64,000 bases of DNA from Stappia indica (GTDB lineage: Bacteria > Pseudomonadota > Alphaproteobacteria > Rhizobiales > Stappiaceae): contig NZ_JAIVMG010000001.1 in the NCBI RefSeq assembly GCF_020177335.1, forward strand, positions 1 through 64,000, in the 5' to 3' direction. Below are positions 55,274 through 63,858 of this stretch, in pieces. The stretch's first letter is position 1. Each line of letters starts with the position of its first letter. Below the pieces are notes generated by a model. It was not told the DNA's origin and searched no databases. It worked only from the letters and a program-made list of their open reading frames with translations. The translations under genes were made by a program, and so were the position numbers.

Positions 55274-57033
55274 GCCCGCTGGCGGCGCTGGCGCGCGCCT
55301 ATGACCGGCTGGCCGAGGCGGGCGAGGTGCCGGTCCAGGGCTACAGCCAGCAGAAGATCGCCTATCTGATCTCCCTCTTGCCCGACGGCCAGCCCGCCGG
55401 TCCGCCGGTGGATTTGCGCGAGCAGGAGGGCCGCAAGACCCGGCCCCGGCTGATCGCCGTGCCGCAGCCGACCAAGCGGACCTCCGGCATCGCCCCCAAC
55501 TTCCTGTGGGACAAGACCGCCTATGTGCTGGGGGTGACGGCGGGCGAGGGCAAGCGCACGGCGAAGGAGCATGCGGCCTTCATCGCCAGGCATGAGGAGT
55601 GGCTGGCCGGGACGCAGGACGAGGGGCTGACGGCGCTGCTCCGGTTCCTCGCCTGGTGGCGGCCGGAACGCTTCGCCGAGCTTGGCTGGCCGGAGGAGAT
55701 GGTGGACCAGAACGTCGTCTTCGCGCTGGAAAGCGAGCGCCTGGACGGTGTCCATCTGCATGACCGGCCCGCCGCGCGGGCGCTCTGGACGGACCTGTCG
55801 AGCGCGGCGGAGGGCGGCGAGGCGGCCTGCCTCGTCACCGGCGAGCGGGGCGCGGTGGCGCGGCTGCATCCGGCGATCAAGGGGGTGTGGGGCGGCCAGT
55901 CGTCCGGCGGTTCGATCGTCTCCTTCAATCTGGATGCCTTCACGTCCTATGGCCATGAGCAGGGCGCCAATGCGCCGGTGTCGGAAGCGGCGGCCTTTGC
56001 CTATACTGCCGCGCTCAACCACTTTCTGGAAACCGGCAGCACCCACCGCATCCAGATCGGCGATGCCTCGACCGTGTTCTGGGCCGAGGGCTCGGAGGCC
56101 GACGAGGCGGAGGATGTGTTCGCCAGCTTTATGGGGGTCGACGAGAAGGCCGAGGCGCGCAAGGTGGGCGACATCCTGGCGCTGATCCGCGAGGGCCGGC
56201 CGCTCGGCGAGGTGCTGGGGGACCTGCAAGGGGTCCGGTTCTACGTGCTCGGGCTGGCGCCCAATGCATCGCGGCTGTCGGTGCGGTTCTATCTGGAAGA
56301 CGATTTCGGCGTGATCGCCGAGCGCTATCTGCGGCACCTTCAGCGGATGCGGATCGAGCCGCCGCCGAAGGACGAGGCGCCGTCCATGTGGCGGATGCTG
56401 ATCGAGACCGCCACCTTGCGCAAGAGCGAGAACATCCAGCCCAACCTTGCCGGCGAGTGGATGCGGGCGATCCTGTCGGACACCCCCTATCCGCTGACGC
56501 TGCTGGCCAGCCTGATCATGCGGCTGCGGGCCGACGGCGATGTCAACGCGCTGCGGGTGGCCATTCTCAAATCCGTTCTGATCCGAAATTTTGGCAAGAC
56601 CTTCAAAGGAGAGGTGCCCGTGGCGCTCGATACCGAATTTCAGGAAACCGGCTATCTGCTGGGGCGGTTGTTCGCCGTTTATGAGCATATCCAGACGGCG
56701 GCGCTTGGCCGCAATCTCAACGCGACCATCAAGGACAAGTTCTACGGCTCTGCCTCGGCCCAGCCGCGCAAGGTGTTTCGCCATCTGGATGCCGGCGCGG
56801 CGCCGCATCTGTCGAAGATCGGCAAGCAGCGGCCGGGTCAGAGGATCGCCCTGGAAAAGCAGCTCGGCGGCATCATGGACCTGATGGAGCCGGGGGGCGA
56901 TCCGTTTCCGGCGCATCTGCCGGACCGGCAACAGGGGCTGTTCGCGCTCGGCTATTACCACCAGCGCAATGATTTTTTCCGCAAACACACTTCATCTGAG
57001 ACCGGGCATGAGGCCGGAGAGGACACCCAATGA
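55270..57033 (+). CDS. cas8c: Type I-C Cas8c (Csd1), large Cascade subunit
   Basis: 587 residues, full length for Csd1/Cas8c. N-terminal MSPLAALARAYDRL and QGYSQQKIAYLISL, middle IKGVWGGQSSGGSIVSFN, and C-terminal FFRKHTSSETG stretch. It recognises the PAM and carries a C-terminal helical region that can be made separately as Cas11c (see the internal start at 56620). Overlaps cas5c and cas7c by four bases each. Confidence 0.94.
   Translation: MSPLAALARAYDRLAEAGEVPVQGYSQQKIAYLISLLPDGQPAGPPVDLREQEGRKTRPRLIAVPQPTKRTSGIAPNFLWDKTAYVLGVTAGEGKRTAKEHAAFIARHEEWLAGTQDEGLTALLRFLAWWRPERFAELGWPEEMVDQNVVFALESERLDGVHLHDRPAARALWTDLSSAAEGGEAACLVTGERGAVARLHPAIKGVWGGQSSGGSIVSFNLDAFTSYGHEQGANAPVSEAAAFAYTAALNHFLETGSTHRIQIGDASTVFWAEGSEADEAEDVFASFMGVDEKAEARKVGDILALIREGRPLGEVLGDLQGVRFYVLGLAPNASRLSVRFYLEDDFGVIAERYLRHLQRMRIEPPPKDEAPSMWRMLIETATLRKSENIQPNLAGEWMRAILSDTPYPLTLLASLIMRLRADGDVNALRVAILKSVLIRNFGKTFKGEVPVALDTEFQETGYLLGRLFAVYEHIQTAALGRNLNATIKDKFYGSASAQPRKVFRHLDAGAAPHLSKIGKQRPGQRIALEKQLGGIMDLMEPGGDPFPAHLPDRQQGLFALGYYHQRNDFFRKHTSSETGHEAGEDTQ
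56620..57033 (+). CDS. cas11c: Internal Cas11c translated from within cas8c
   Basis: In frame with cas8c (codon 451). A strong ribosome site AAAGGAGAGG at 56605-56614 lies five to eight bases before a GTG at 56620; there is no other reason for such a purine tract inside the gene. The product would be 137 residues, starting VALDTEFQETGYLLGRL, mostly helical. In studied type I-C systems Cas11c is made from an internal start in the same place and forms the small-subunit row of Cascade. Inferred here from position, frame and ribosome site. Confidence 0.75.
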   Translation: MALDTEFQETGYLLGRLFAVYEHIQTAALGRNLNATIKDKFYGSASAQPRKVFRHLDAGAAPHLSKIGKQRPGQRIALEKQLGGIMDLMEPGGDPFPAHLPDRQQGLFALGYYHQRNDFFRKHTSSETGHEAGEDTQ

Positions 57034-57980
57034 CCGTACTTTCCAATCGCTATGACATTGTTTTTCTGTTCGATGTGGTCAATGGCAACCCCAATGGCGA
57101 CCCGGATGCGGGCAACCTGCCGCGCATGGACCCGGAAACCAACATGGGCCTCGTGTCCGATGTCTGCCTGAAGCGCAAGATCCGCAACTACACCGAACTG
57201 GCCAGGGGCGAGGAGCCCGGCTGGCGGATCTATGTGCAGGAAGGCTCGGTCCTCAACGAGAAGCACCGGGAGGCCTACACGGCGGTGCGCGGTGAGGATG
57301 ACAAGCTGGCCAAGGCCGCCAAGCTGAACCCGCAAGGGGAGGACGAGGCGCGCAAGATCACCGGCTTCATGTGCGATAATTTCTTCGACGTGCGCGCCTT
57401 TGGCGCGGTCATGAGCACCGGGATCAACGCCGGGCAGGTGCGTGGCCCGGTGCAGGTTGCCTTCGCCCGCTCACAGGAGGCGATCCTGCCGCTGGAAATC
57501 TCCATCACCCGCATGGCGGCCACCACCGCCAAGGAAAAGGAGGACCGGGACAAGGGCGATGGCGAGGAGCGCACGGAAAACCGCACCATGGGGCGCAAGC
57601 ACATCGTGCCCTATGGGCTTTACCGGGCGCATGTGTTTGTCAATGCCAAGCTGGCGGAAAAGACCGGCTTCACCGAGGCGGATCTCGATCATCTGTTCGA
57701 GGCGCTGAAGATGATGTTCGAGCATGACCGCTCCGCCGCGCGCGGTGAGATGGCGGCCCGGCGGGTGATCGCCTTCAAGCACGCGTCCCCGCTCGGCAAC
57801 GCGCCCGCTCATACCCTGTTCGACCGGGTCGAGGTGCGGCGCCGCTCCAATGGCGACAGCTATCCGCTCGGCGATCCGCGTCTCGACAACCAGCCACCGG
57901 CGCGGCGCTTTGGCGATTACGAGGTGCTGCTCGACCGCGAGGCGCTGCCGGAGGGGGTGGAGCTGATCGAGGTGCTGTAG
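57030..57980 (+). CDS. cas7c: Type I-C Cas7 backbone subunit
   Basis: 316 residues. N-terminal NRYDIVFLFDVVNGNPNGDPDAGNLPR is the Csd2/Cas7c signature, followed by RAFGAVMSTGINAGQVRGPVQ. Multiple copies coat the crRNA spacer. Overlaps cas8c (ATGA). In canonical type I-C loci cas4-cas1-cas2 would follow, but here a hairpin and then the CRISPR leader come next. Confidence 0.95.
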   Translation: MTVLSNRYDIVFLFDVVNGNPNGDPDAGNLPRMDPETNMGLVSDVCLKRKIRNYTELARGEEPGWRIYVQEGSVLNEKHREAYTAVRGEDDKLAKAAKLNPQGEDEARKITGFMCDNFFDVRAFGAVMSTGINAGQVRGPVQVAFARSQEAILPLEISITRMAATTAKEKEDRDKGDGEERTENRTMGRKHIVPYGLYRAHVFVNAKLAEKTGFTEADLDHLFEALKMMFEHDRSAARGEMAARRVIAFKHASPLGNAPAHTLFDRVEVRRRSNGDSYPLGDPRLDNQPPARRFGDYEVLLDREALPEGVELIEVL

Positions 57981-58006
57981 CACTTGTCTTTGGCGTAAAG
58001 TTGCGT

Positions 58007-58038
58007 GGCGGCGCCCTTCAGGAGCGGAGGGCGCCGCC
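58007..58038 (+). terminator. Hairpin after cas7c
   Basis: Perfect 11-bp stem GGCGGCGCCCT / AGGGCGCCGCC with a 10-nt loop, 26 bases after the cas7c stop. No U-tract follows, so it may terminate only partly or separate the cas and CRISPR transcripts. Confidence 0.5.
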
Positions 58039-58253
58039 GTGCCGTTGGGGGATCGGGGCAGCGTTGCTCGCCCCGCGCGAACCGCAAGCGTGCCGGAAAA
58101 CCCCGGGAGGTTCGCGCTTCCGCCAGATCATTGACATCGCTGATCTTTTTTCTCCGGGCGGGGCCGCCCGACCCTGCGCCGCGCGTCAAGCGAGGCAGGT
58201 TCGCGCAACGCGCCGGATTTTGTTTGGTCCCTCAATATGATAGCAAGGGGACG
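58039..58253 (+). promoter_or_regulatory. CRISPR leader
   Basis: 215 bp between the cas7c hairpin and the first repeat. It contains a T-rich stretch (GATCTTTTTTCTCC near 58140) and a -10-like TATGAT at 58236-58241, 12 bases before the first repeat. Position next to the conserved end of the array and direction of the repeats (ATTGAAAC at the 3' end) identify it as the leader. I see no remnant of cas4, cas1 or cas2 in it. Confidence 0.65.
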
Positions 58254-59659
58254 GTCGCCCCCTCACGGGGGCGTGGATTGAAACAGCACCGCGTCGATCT
58301 CGCGGAGCGTCAGCCTCGTCGCCCCCTCACGGGGGCGTGGATTGAAACGACGCGGAAGGCGGCGCGGCGCTGGAGATCATCAAGTCGCCCCCTCACGGGG
58401 GCGTGGATTGAAACGGCGTGCCGCCCCACATGATCGGGGACACGGAAAAGGTCGCCCCCTCACGGGGGCGTGGATTGAAACGTCCCTGAGGACCACTCGA
58501 ACGCTGGACCATCTTGTCGCCCCCTCACGGGGGCGTGGATTGAAACATCCACGAGGGCGCAAAGGCCGCGCGTCACGCCCGCGTCGCCCCCTCACGGGGG
58601 CGTGGATTGAAACCGCTGGCGGCCCTGATGGCGTGCGCGCGTCCGGATGTCGCCCCCTCACGGGGGCGTGGATTGAAACGGCAGCGGCGCCGAGCTGAGG
58701 GCCTGCGAGGCGAGTCGCCCCCTCACGGGGGCGTGGATTGAAACTACGTCCATTTTTGCCGCTCCGTTTTTTGGCACAAGTCGCCCCCTCACGGGGGCGT
58801 GGATTGAAACGCAACGCCGTCAGCGGGTTAAAACCCGCCGCCTCGTCGCCCCCTCACGGGGGCGTGGATTGAAACCCCCGCCGGGCGCAATTTGTCACTG
58901 TGCCTGCAAGTCGCCCCCTCACGGGGGCGTGGATTGAAACTCCGCCGAGGTCAACACCTGGTTTGCCGCCAAGGCGTCGCCCCCTCACGGGGGCGTGGAT
59001 TGAAACCTGCAGGTTTGTCGGCAGGTTTTCGTCCGCCAATAGTCGCCCCCTCACGGGGGCGTGGATTGAAACTGATTCAGAATTTGGCGGGGCCTTTGGT
59101 CCGCCGTGTCGCCCCCTCACGGGGGCGTGGATTGAAACCGCTGTGGGGCACTGGCGCGTCCATCGCCGACAAGTCGCCCCCTCACGGGGGCGTGGATTGA
59201 AACCACATCAACCGTTCAAAGAAACCGGCCTGCTGCAAGTCGCCCCCTCACGGGGGCGTGGATTGAAACTGGCGCTCAACCCGCTGCATCCGGATCGCAT
59301 CGAGGGTCGCCCCCTCACGGGGGCGTGGATTGAAACGCTATGGTGGTGCCGGACTTCGATCAGGCGGTGATGTCGCCCCCTCACGGGGGCGTGGATTGAA
59401 ACGACTCGCGCATGCAGCAGCAGGCGCAAGAGTACGTCGCCCCCTCACGGGGGCGTGGATTGAAACACCCAAGCGAGGTCTGAATCGGCCTCTTCGGGCA
59501 GGTCGCCCCCTCACGGGGGCGTGGATTGAAACGGTGCAGCCGTTGGCCGTGGTCATGGCACGCAGTGTCGCCCCCTCACGGGGGCGTGGATTGAAACAAT
59601 GAGGCCGTTGCAAAGGCAGCTCGCCGAAGTCGCCCCCCTCGCGGGGGCGAGGTCAGGCC
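58254..59659 (+). CRISPR. Type I-C CRISPR array, 21 repeats plus a degenerate one
   Basis: 21 identical 31-nt repeats (58254-58284 first, 59567-59597 last intact), beginning GTCGCCCCCTCACGGG and ending GCGTGGATTGAAAC, with 20 spacers of 33-36 nt, giving a 64-67-nt period. A 22nd, degenerate repeat starts at 59629 after a 31-nt spacer and loses its 3' half; it overlaps the end of the desaturase gene. The repeat has the internal palindrome CGCCCCC-N5-GGGGGCG, the Cas5c cleavage hairpin; the ATTGAAAC end gives the crRNA 5' handle. Short ORFs across the array are repeat artefacts. Confidence 0.99.
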
Positions 59660-60711
59660 GGGGCGGGCAGGGCGCGGGCCTCGCGGAAGGAGACCAGCCG
59701 CCGGGCCTGTTCGTCCCACAGGACGAGTTTGATGCAGCCAAGGCTCTGGCGGAAGGTGATACGGCCGATGTCCCGCAGTTGCGGGTGGTCGCGCAAGACC
59801 TGCGGCAGGCGGTAGAACGGCACCTTGCTCGACAGGTGATGCACATGGTGGATGCCGATGTTGCCGGTGATCCACTGCAGCACCGCCGGCAGGTCGTAGT
59901 GGGAGCTGCCGTGCAGGGCGGCGTGCTGGAAGGTCCAGTCGTCGCCCTCCGACCAGTGAGTGTCCTCGAACTGGTGCTGAATGTAGAACAGCCAAACCCC
60001 GCCGGTGGCGGCCATCAGCGTGATCGGCAGTTGCACCATCAGGAACGGGCCGAGGCCCATCAGCCAGATCAGCCCGGCGACCGGCAGGGCGATGCCCAGA
60101 TTGGTGGCGAGCGTCGAGGCCCAGGGCTGCACGCCGGCGCGCATCAGGCCGACCGGCAGCCGGTACTGGCAGATGAACAGCCAGGCCGGGCCGAGACCGA
60201 ACATCACCACCGGGTTCCGGTACAGCCGGTAGCGCAAGCGGCCCCAGCGCGACAGCGCCCGATATTCGGCAACGGTCAGGGTATCGACGTCACCGATGCC
60301 GCGCTTGTCCAGGTTGCCCGCGGTGGCGTGATGAATGGCGTGGGTGCGGCGCCAGTAATCGTAAGGGGTGAGGGTGAGAACGCCGATCATGCGCCCGGTC
60401 CAGTCATTGGCATTGCGCCGGGTGAACAGCGCGCCATGGCCGCAGTCGTGCTGGAGAATGAACATGCGGATGAGAAAGCCGGCGGCGGGGATCGTCAGCA
60501 GCAGGCCCCACCAGATGCCATGAACGGCGGAATAGCCGGCCAGCGCCCACAGGCTGGCGAAAGGAAGCACGGTGACGACGACCTCGAAGATGCTGCGGGC
60601 CGTGCTCGGATGGCGGTAATTCGCGAGAACGGCACTCCAGGAGCGGGCATCGCGCGCAACGGCGGCGTGCTCGGCGGCATCATTTTTCACAGGACCTCCA
60701 GGCTGGGACAT
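59653..60711 (-). CDS. Membrane fatty acid desaturase
   Basis: 352 residues. Three histidine boxes bind the diiron site: HDCGHGALF near residue 88, RTHAIHHATAGN near residue 124 and NIGIHHVHHLSS near residue 283, with four or more membrane segments. Style of acyl-lipid/omega-6 (DesA-like) desaturases. ATG at 60711 chosen over an upstream TTG. Its last codons coincide with the degenerate last repeat of the CRISPR array. A cold-shock gene lies next upstream, which could suit membrane adaptation, although that link is only positional. Confidence 0.9.
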   Translation of the reverse strand: MSQPGGPVKNDAAEHAAVARDARSWSAVLANYRHPSTARSIFEVVVTVLPFASLWALAGYSAVHGIWWGLLLTIPAAGFLIRMFILQHDCGHGALFTRRNANDWTGRMIGVLTLTPYDYWRRTHAIHHATAGNLDKRGIGDVDTLTVAEYRALSRWGRLRYRLYRNPVVMFGLGPAWLFICQYRLPVGLMRAGVQPWASTLATNLGIALPVAGLIWLMGLGPFLMVQLPITLMAATGGVWLFYIQHQFEDTHWSEGDDWTFQHAALHGSSHYDLPAVLQWITGNIGIHHVHHLSSKVPFYRLPQVLRDHPQLRDIGRITFRQSLGCIKLVLWDEQARRLVSFREARALPAPA

Positions 60712-60790
60712 GCGCCCAGTCAAAACGGGTTTTTCGCCGGCATGCGGCGTGGGCGCGGGGAGCCGGTCACAAGGCGGGCGACCCTAAAAC

Positions 60791-60820
60791 AAAAAAAGGC
60801 CGGGCGTGAGCCCGACCTCT
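60791..60820 (-). terminator. Terminator of the cold-shock gene
   Basis: 8-bp stem (minus strand GGTCGGGC / GCCCGGCC, one G-U pair) with loop TCAC, followed on the minus strand by seven Us (A-run 60791-60797). Confidence 0.85.
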
Positions 60821-60878
60821 TCTTCATCTCGACAATCCGTGCCAGCACAAGGGCGGTCATGGATTGAATAAGACGTAC

Positions 60879-61088
60879 TTACGCAGACTGAATGTTTTCA
60901 GCAGCGTTCTTGCCCGAACGGTTGTCCTTGACAACGTCGAACGAAACCTTCTGGCCCTCGACCAGCGTATGCATGCCGGAGCGCTCGACGGCGGAGATGT
61001 GAACGAACACGTCCGCACCGCCCTCATCCGGCTGAATGAAGCCGAAGCCCTTGGTGGTGTTGAAGAACTTCACGGTTCCAATGCTCAT
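60879..61088 (-). CDS. Cold-shock protein (CspA family)
   Basis: 69 residues, a single cold-shock domain with RNP1 KGFGFIQPD and RNP2 DVFVHISAV. Binds single-stranded RNA/DNA and acts as an RNA chaperone. It has a long untranslated stretch upstream (233 bp to ubiV), typical of csp genes whose 5' leader controls cold induction. GGAAATCG-type site precedes the ATG. Confidence 0.95.
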   Translation of the reverse strand: MSIGTVKFFNTTKGFGFIQPDEGGADVFVHISAVERSGMHTLVEGQKVSFDVVKDNRSGKNAAENIQSA

Positions 61089-61321
61089 GACGATTTCCTT
61101 TCAATCGCTCAGTGAGTTATGCCCATCGCACATGGCGCACGACGGACGGATGGCGTCGACATTGATAGGGAAGATCGTCAGAGCGCCATCGGCGCGGAAC
61201 AAAATTCGTCAGCCAAGATCGATGGTCCCTATATAGGCACGTTCTCCGGCCAGCACAAGATGAGAATCGAACAACACTTGCGCTGATTGGATTGCCTTGC
61301 GGAAAACCGCGAAGCCGATGG

Positions 61322-62218
61322 TCAAAGCGCGACCTGCCGCCAGCCGGCCTCGCCGGCAAGGGCGGCGTTGCAGGGCGGGCCGGGCAGGTTCATCGCCGTC
61401 AGCCGCGCTTCCGTTTCCGCCTCCGACGCCGCGCCGTCCAAGAGATCGCGATAGGCACGGGCGACGGCGACCATATCCACCGTATGCGGCGACAGGCGCA
61501 GGCGGGAGATGCCGTTTTCCGCCAGCCGCTCGGGGCCAAGGGTCACCACCTGGCAACTGTCGGACAGGGTCTGGATGCCGTTGACCGCGAGGAAGCGGGC
61601 CTTGTCCAGCGTCGCCACATTCATGCCGTCCGGGTCCTTCTCGCAGACGAACTGGCAGGAATCCTTGGACAGCCCGTGGGCGCGGGCATGATAGCAGCGG
61701 CCCGAGAGGGCCAGCGGCAGCCGGCCGAAGGCAAACAGCTCCACCGTCACTTGCGGGTGGGCCCGGGCAACGGCGGCGATCGAGGCAAGCGGCACCTCCA
61801 CCGGCGGGCACCAGTCGCTGGCCCCGTGCCGGACAAGGGCGCCGAGCGCCGCCTCGTTGTAGACATTGAGGAACGGCCCGGCGACGAAGGGGCCGGGCTC
61901 GGTGGTTGCCAGCATGGACATGTCGTTGAATTCCAGCGGCAGCCCGGCCTCCGCGAGCCCGGCCATCGCCTTGCGCTCGCGCACGGTGGCCGGCAGTGCC
62001 AGCGACGACAGCACCACGGTCTTGCCGGCCCGGTCGAGGCGCTCGATCACCCGGGGCCAGACCGGATCGGAAAACGGCATGCGCTTGCCGCACACCACCT
62101 CGCCCAGATAGACCCGCTCCACCGGCGCCTCGTCGGCGATGCGGGCGTAGAAATCGGTGAGGTGCTCCGGCGACCAGTTGAAGAGGCATGGGCCGATGGC
62201 CAGTTCGATTGCGGTCAT
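61322..62218 (-). CDS. ubiV: Ubiquinone anaerobic biosynthesis protein UbiV (U32 family)
   Basis: 298 residues of the U32 peptidase-like family. Four cysteine ligands for the [4Fe-4S] cluster are seen in VVCGKRMPF, GRCYHARAHG and DSCQFVCEKDPDG. Works as a heterodimer with UbiU to hydroxylate the ubiquinone ring without O2. It follows ubiU by 12 bases. The family assignment to UbiV rather than YegQ-like peptidase rests on the Cys pattern and the pairing with ubiU and ubiT. Confidence 0.93.
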   Translation of the reverse strand: MTAIELAIGPCLFNWSPEHLTDFYARIADEAPVERVYLGEVVCGKRMPFSDPVWPRVIERLDRAGKTVVLSSLALPATVRERKAMAGLAEAGLPLEFNDMSMLATTEPGPFVAGPFLNVYNEAALGALVRHGASDWCPPVEVPLASIAAVARAHPQVTVELFAFGRLPLALSGRCYHARAHGLSKDSCQFVCEKDPDGMNVATLDKARFLAVNGIQTLSDSCQVVTLGPERLAENGISRLRLSPHTVDMVAVARAYRDLLDGAASEAETEARLTAMNLPGPPCNAALAGEAGWRQVAL

Positions 62219-62230
62219 GGCGATAGGTCC

Positions 62231-63247
62231 TCAGCGCCAGGTTTTGCGGTAGGCGCCGGTGGTCTGCCGGCCCCCTTCGGCAAGGGCGGCCAGTTCGCCG
62301 GCCAGATCGGTTTCCGGCTCGCCGCGCGCCAGCGCATCCACTGCCCGGCGGAAGGCGCGCACAACGCTGCTCACATAGGCCTTGCCGCGCTGGCGTCCCT
62401 CGATCTTCAGCGCGGTGACGCCGGCATCGCGCAGGGCCGGCAGCAGGGCGGCGGCATTGAGGCTCACCGGGTCCTCGAACAGGTAACCGGTCTTGCCCAT
62501 GGCACTGAACTGACCCTTGCACAGGGTCGGATAGCCGGCCGGCTCCCCGGCGGCGAAACGGTCGATGGTGAAGCCGCCGAGCCGTGCCAGCAGGGTGCCG
62601 TCGGCGTTTTCCTCATAGGCCACATGATCCGGCGGCGAGCAGACGCCGGTGAGATTGGGCGACTTTCCGGTGGCGTGGGAGGAGAGGGCGCAGCGCCCCT
62701 CGGTCATCACGCACAGGCCGCCGAAGACGAACACCTCGGTCTCCACCGCGATTTCGCGGTTGAGCCGAGCGATCTCCTCCACCGACAGGACCCGGGGCAG
62801 CACCACCCGCTTGACGCCGAAGGTCTCGGTATAGAAGCGGATCGCCTCGGGGGTGTTGGCGGCGGCCTGGACGGAGAGGTGCAGCCTCGTGCCGGGCTGG
62901 TGCCGGGCGGCGTGTTCGAGCACGGCAAGATCGGCGGCGATCAGCGCATCGGCGCCGGCCTCGGCGGCGGCGTCCACCGCGCGCTGCCAGATCTCGACGC
63001 TGCCGGCCCGGGCGAAGGTGTTGATGGCGACCAGCACCTTGGCGCCATGGCGATGGGCGTAGTCGACGCCCTTGGCCATCTCGGCCTCGGAGAAGTTCAG
63101 GCCGGGAAAGTTGCGGGCGTTGGTTTCGTTGTTGAAGCCGCAGTAGATCGCATGGGCGCCGGCGTCGACGGCGGCGCGCAGGGCCGCAGGCGTGCCGGCC
63201 GGGCAGACCAGTTCGAACGGCGCGGCGGTTTCAGCTTGAAGGCTCAT
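62231..63247 (-). CDS. ubiU: Ubiquinone anaerobic biosynthesis protein UbiU (U32 family)
   Basis: 338 residues, U32 family, with cluster ligands in FGGLCVMTEGRCALSSHATG, LTGVCSPPDHV and PTLCKGQFSAMG. The N-terminal FELVCPAGTPAALRAAVDAGAHAIYCGF is typical. It partners UbiV for O2-independent C-hydroxylation in ubiquinone synthesis. Overlaps ubiT by four bases and precedes ubiV by 12. Confidence 0.94.
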   Translation of the reverse strand: MSLQAETAAPFELVCPAGTPAALRAAVDAGAHAIYCGFNNETNARNFPGLNFSEAEMAKGVDYAHRHGAKVLVAINTFARAGSVEIWQRAVDAAAEAGADALIAADLAVLEHAARHQPGTRLHLSVQAAANTPEAIRFYTETFGVKRVVLPRVLSVEEIARLNREIAVETEVFVFGGLCVMTEGRCALSSHATGKSPNLTGVCSPPDHVAYEENADGTLLARLGGFTIDRFAAGEPAGYPTLCKGQFSAMGKTGYLFEDPVSLNAAALLPALRDAGVTALKIEGRQRGKAYVSSVVRAFRRAVDALARGEPETDLAGELAALAEGGRQTTGAYRKTWR

Positions 63248-63804
63248 CGGCCATGCTCCGGGGTTGCGCGGATGTCGGCGGCGGGTGCGCCGAGCAGACG
63301 GCGGGCCAGGCCAAGCGCCTCGGCCGTGCGGCGGTTGACGATCTCGGCGAGATTGCCGCTGAGGCCGGCGAATTCGGCCGGGGTAAGGTCGGCTTCTTCC
63401 AGCGTGTTGCGCAGGGCCAGCACGTGCTGGGTCGCGCCCTCGATGGCGATGTCGCGAGAAAAAAAGGCCGCGTCGCCGTCATAGCTGCCGTCGAACAGGC
63501 CAAGCAGGATCAGCAAGGGACCTTCGATCCGCGCCGCCGCGCTGGTCGCCTGATCGCTGGCGACCACGTCGATGCGCGAGCGCGGCCCGTCCAGGTTGAC
63601 GATGAAGGCATGGGGCAGGTCGGTGGGAACGACGGCGATGGGCACCTGGGCGGTGGGGCCGAGCCGCTCGATCAGCTCCGGGCGCCGCTCCACGAACTGG
63701 CGCACCAGACGGGTGAGGATCAGTTCCAGCGGACGGCGGGGAAGCGGTTTGGTCAGAAGGGCGACGACGGGCGGGAGTTCTCCGCAGTCTCGATGGCGTG
63801 TCAT
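63244..63804 (-). CDS. ubiT: SCP2-domain lipid-binding protein UbiT
   Basis: 186 residues from MTRHRDCGELPPV; GAGG sits just upstream and the longer frame to 63975 passes through the FNR box, so it is not used. SCP2 sterol-binding domain (about 35-130). UbiT is the anaerobic counterpart of UbiJ, carrying the ubiquinone precursors for the UbiUV hydroxylation complex. First gene of ubiT-ubiU-ubiV (ATGA overlap). Confidence 0.9.
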   Translation of the reverse strand: MTRHRDCGELPPVVALLTKPLPRRPLELILTRLVRQFVERRPELIERLGPTAQVPIAVVPTDLPHAFIVNLDGPRSRIDVVASDQATSAAARIEGPLLILLGLFDGSYDGDAAFFSRDIAIEGATQHVLALRNTLEEADLTPAEFAGLSGNLAEIVNRRTAEALGLARRLLGAPAADIRATPEHGR

Positions 63805-63858
63805 GGGGGCCTCTTTGCTCGCGTGCCGGACTGTACCGCTCGCGCCGAGGCGCGCCCC

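Noticed and set aside
57981-58253. Possible remnants of cas4, cas1 or cas2 between cas7c and the array.
   Set aside because: No frame in this 273-bp stretch shows any residue pattern of those families.
58342-59613. Several ORFs with repeated RPLTGAWIE or SIHAPVRGR text.
   Set aside because: They are translations of the CRISPR repeats in different frames.
61292-63484. 730-codon plus-strand ORF over ubiU and ubiV.
   Set aside because: Antisense shadow; composition is Gly/His/Arg-rich and no motif is recognisable.
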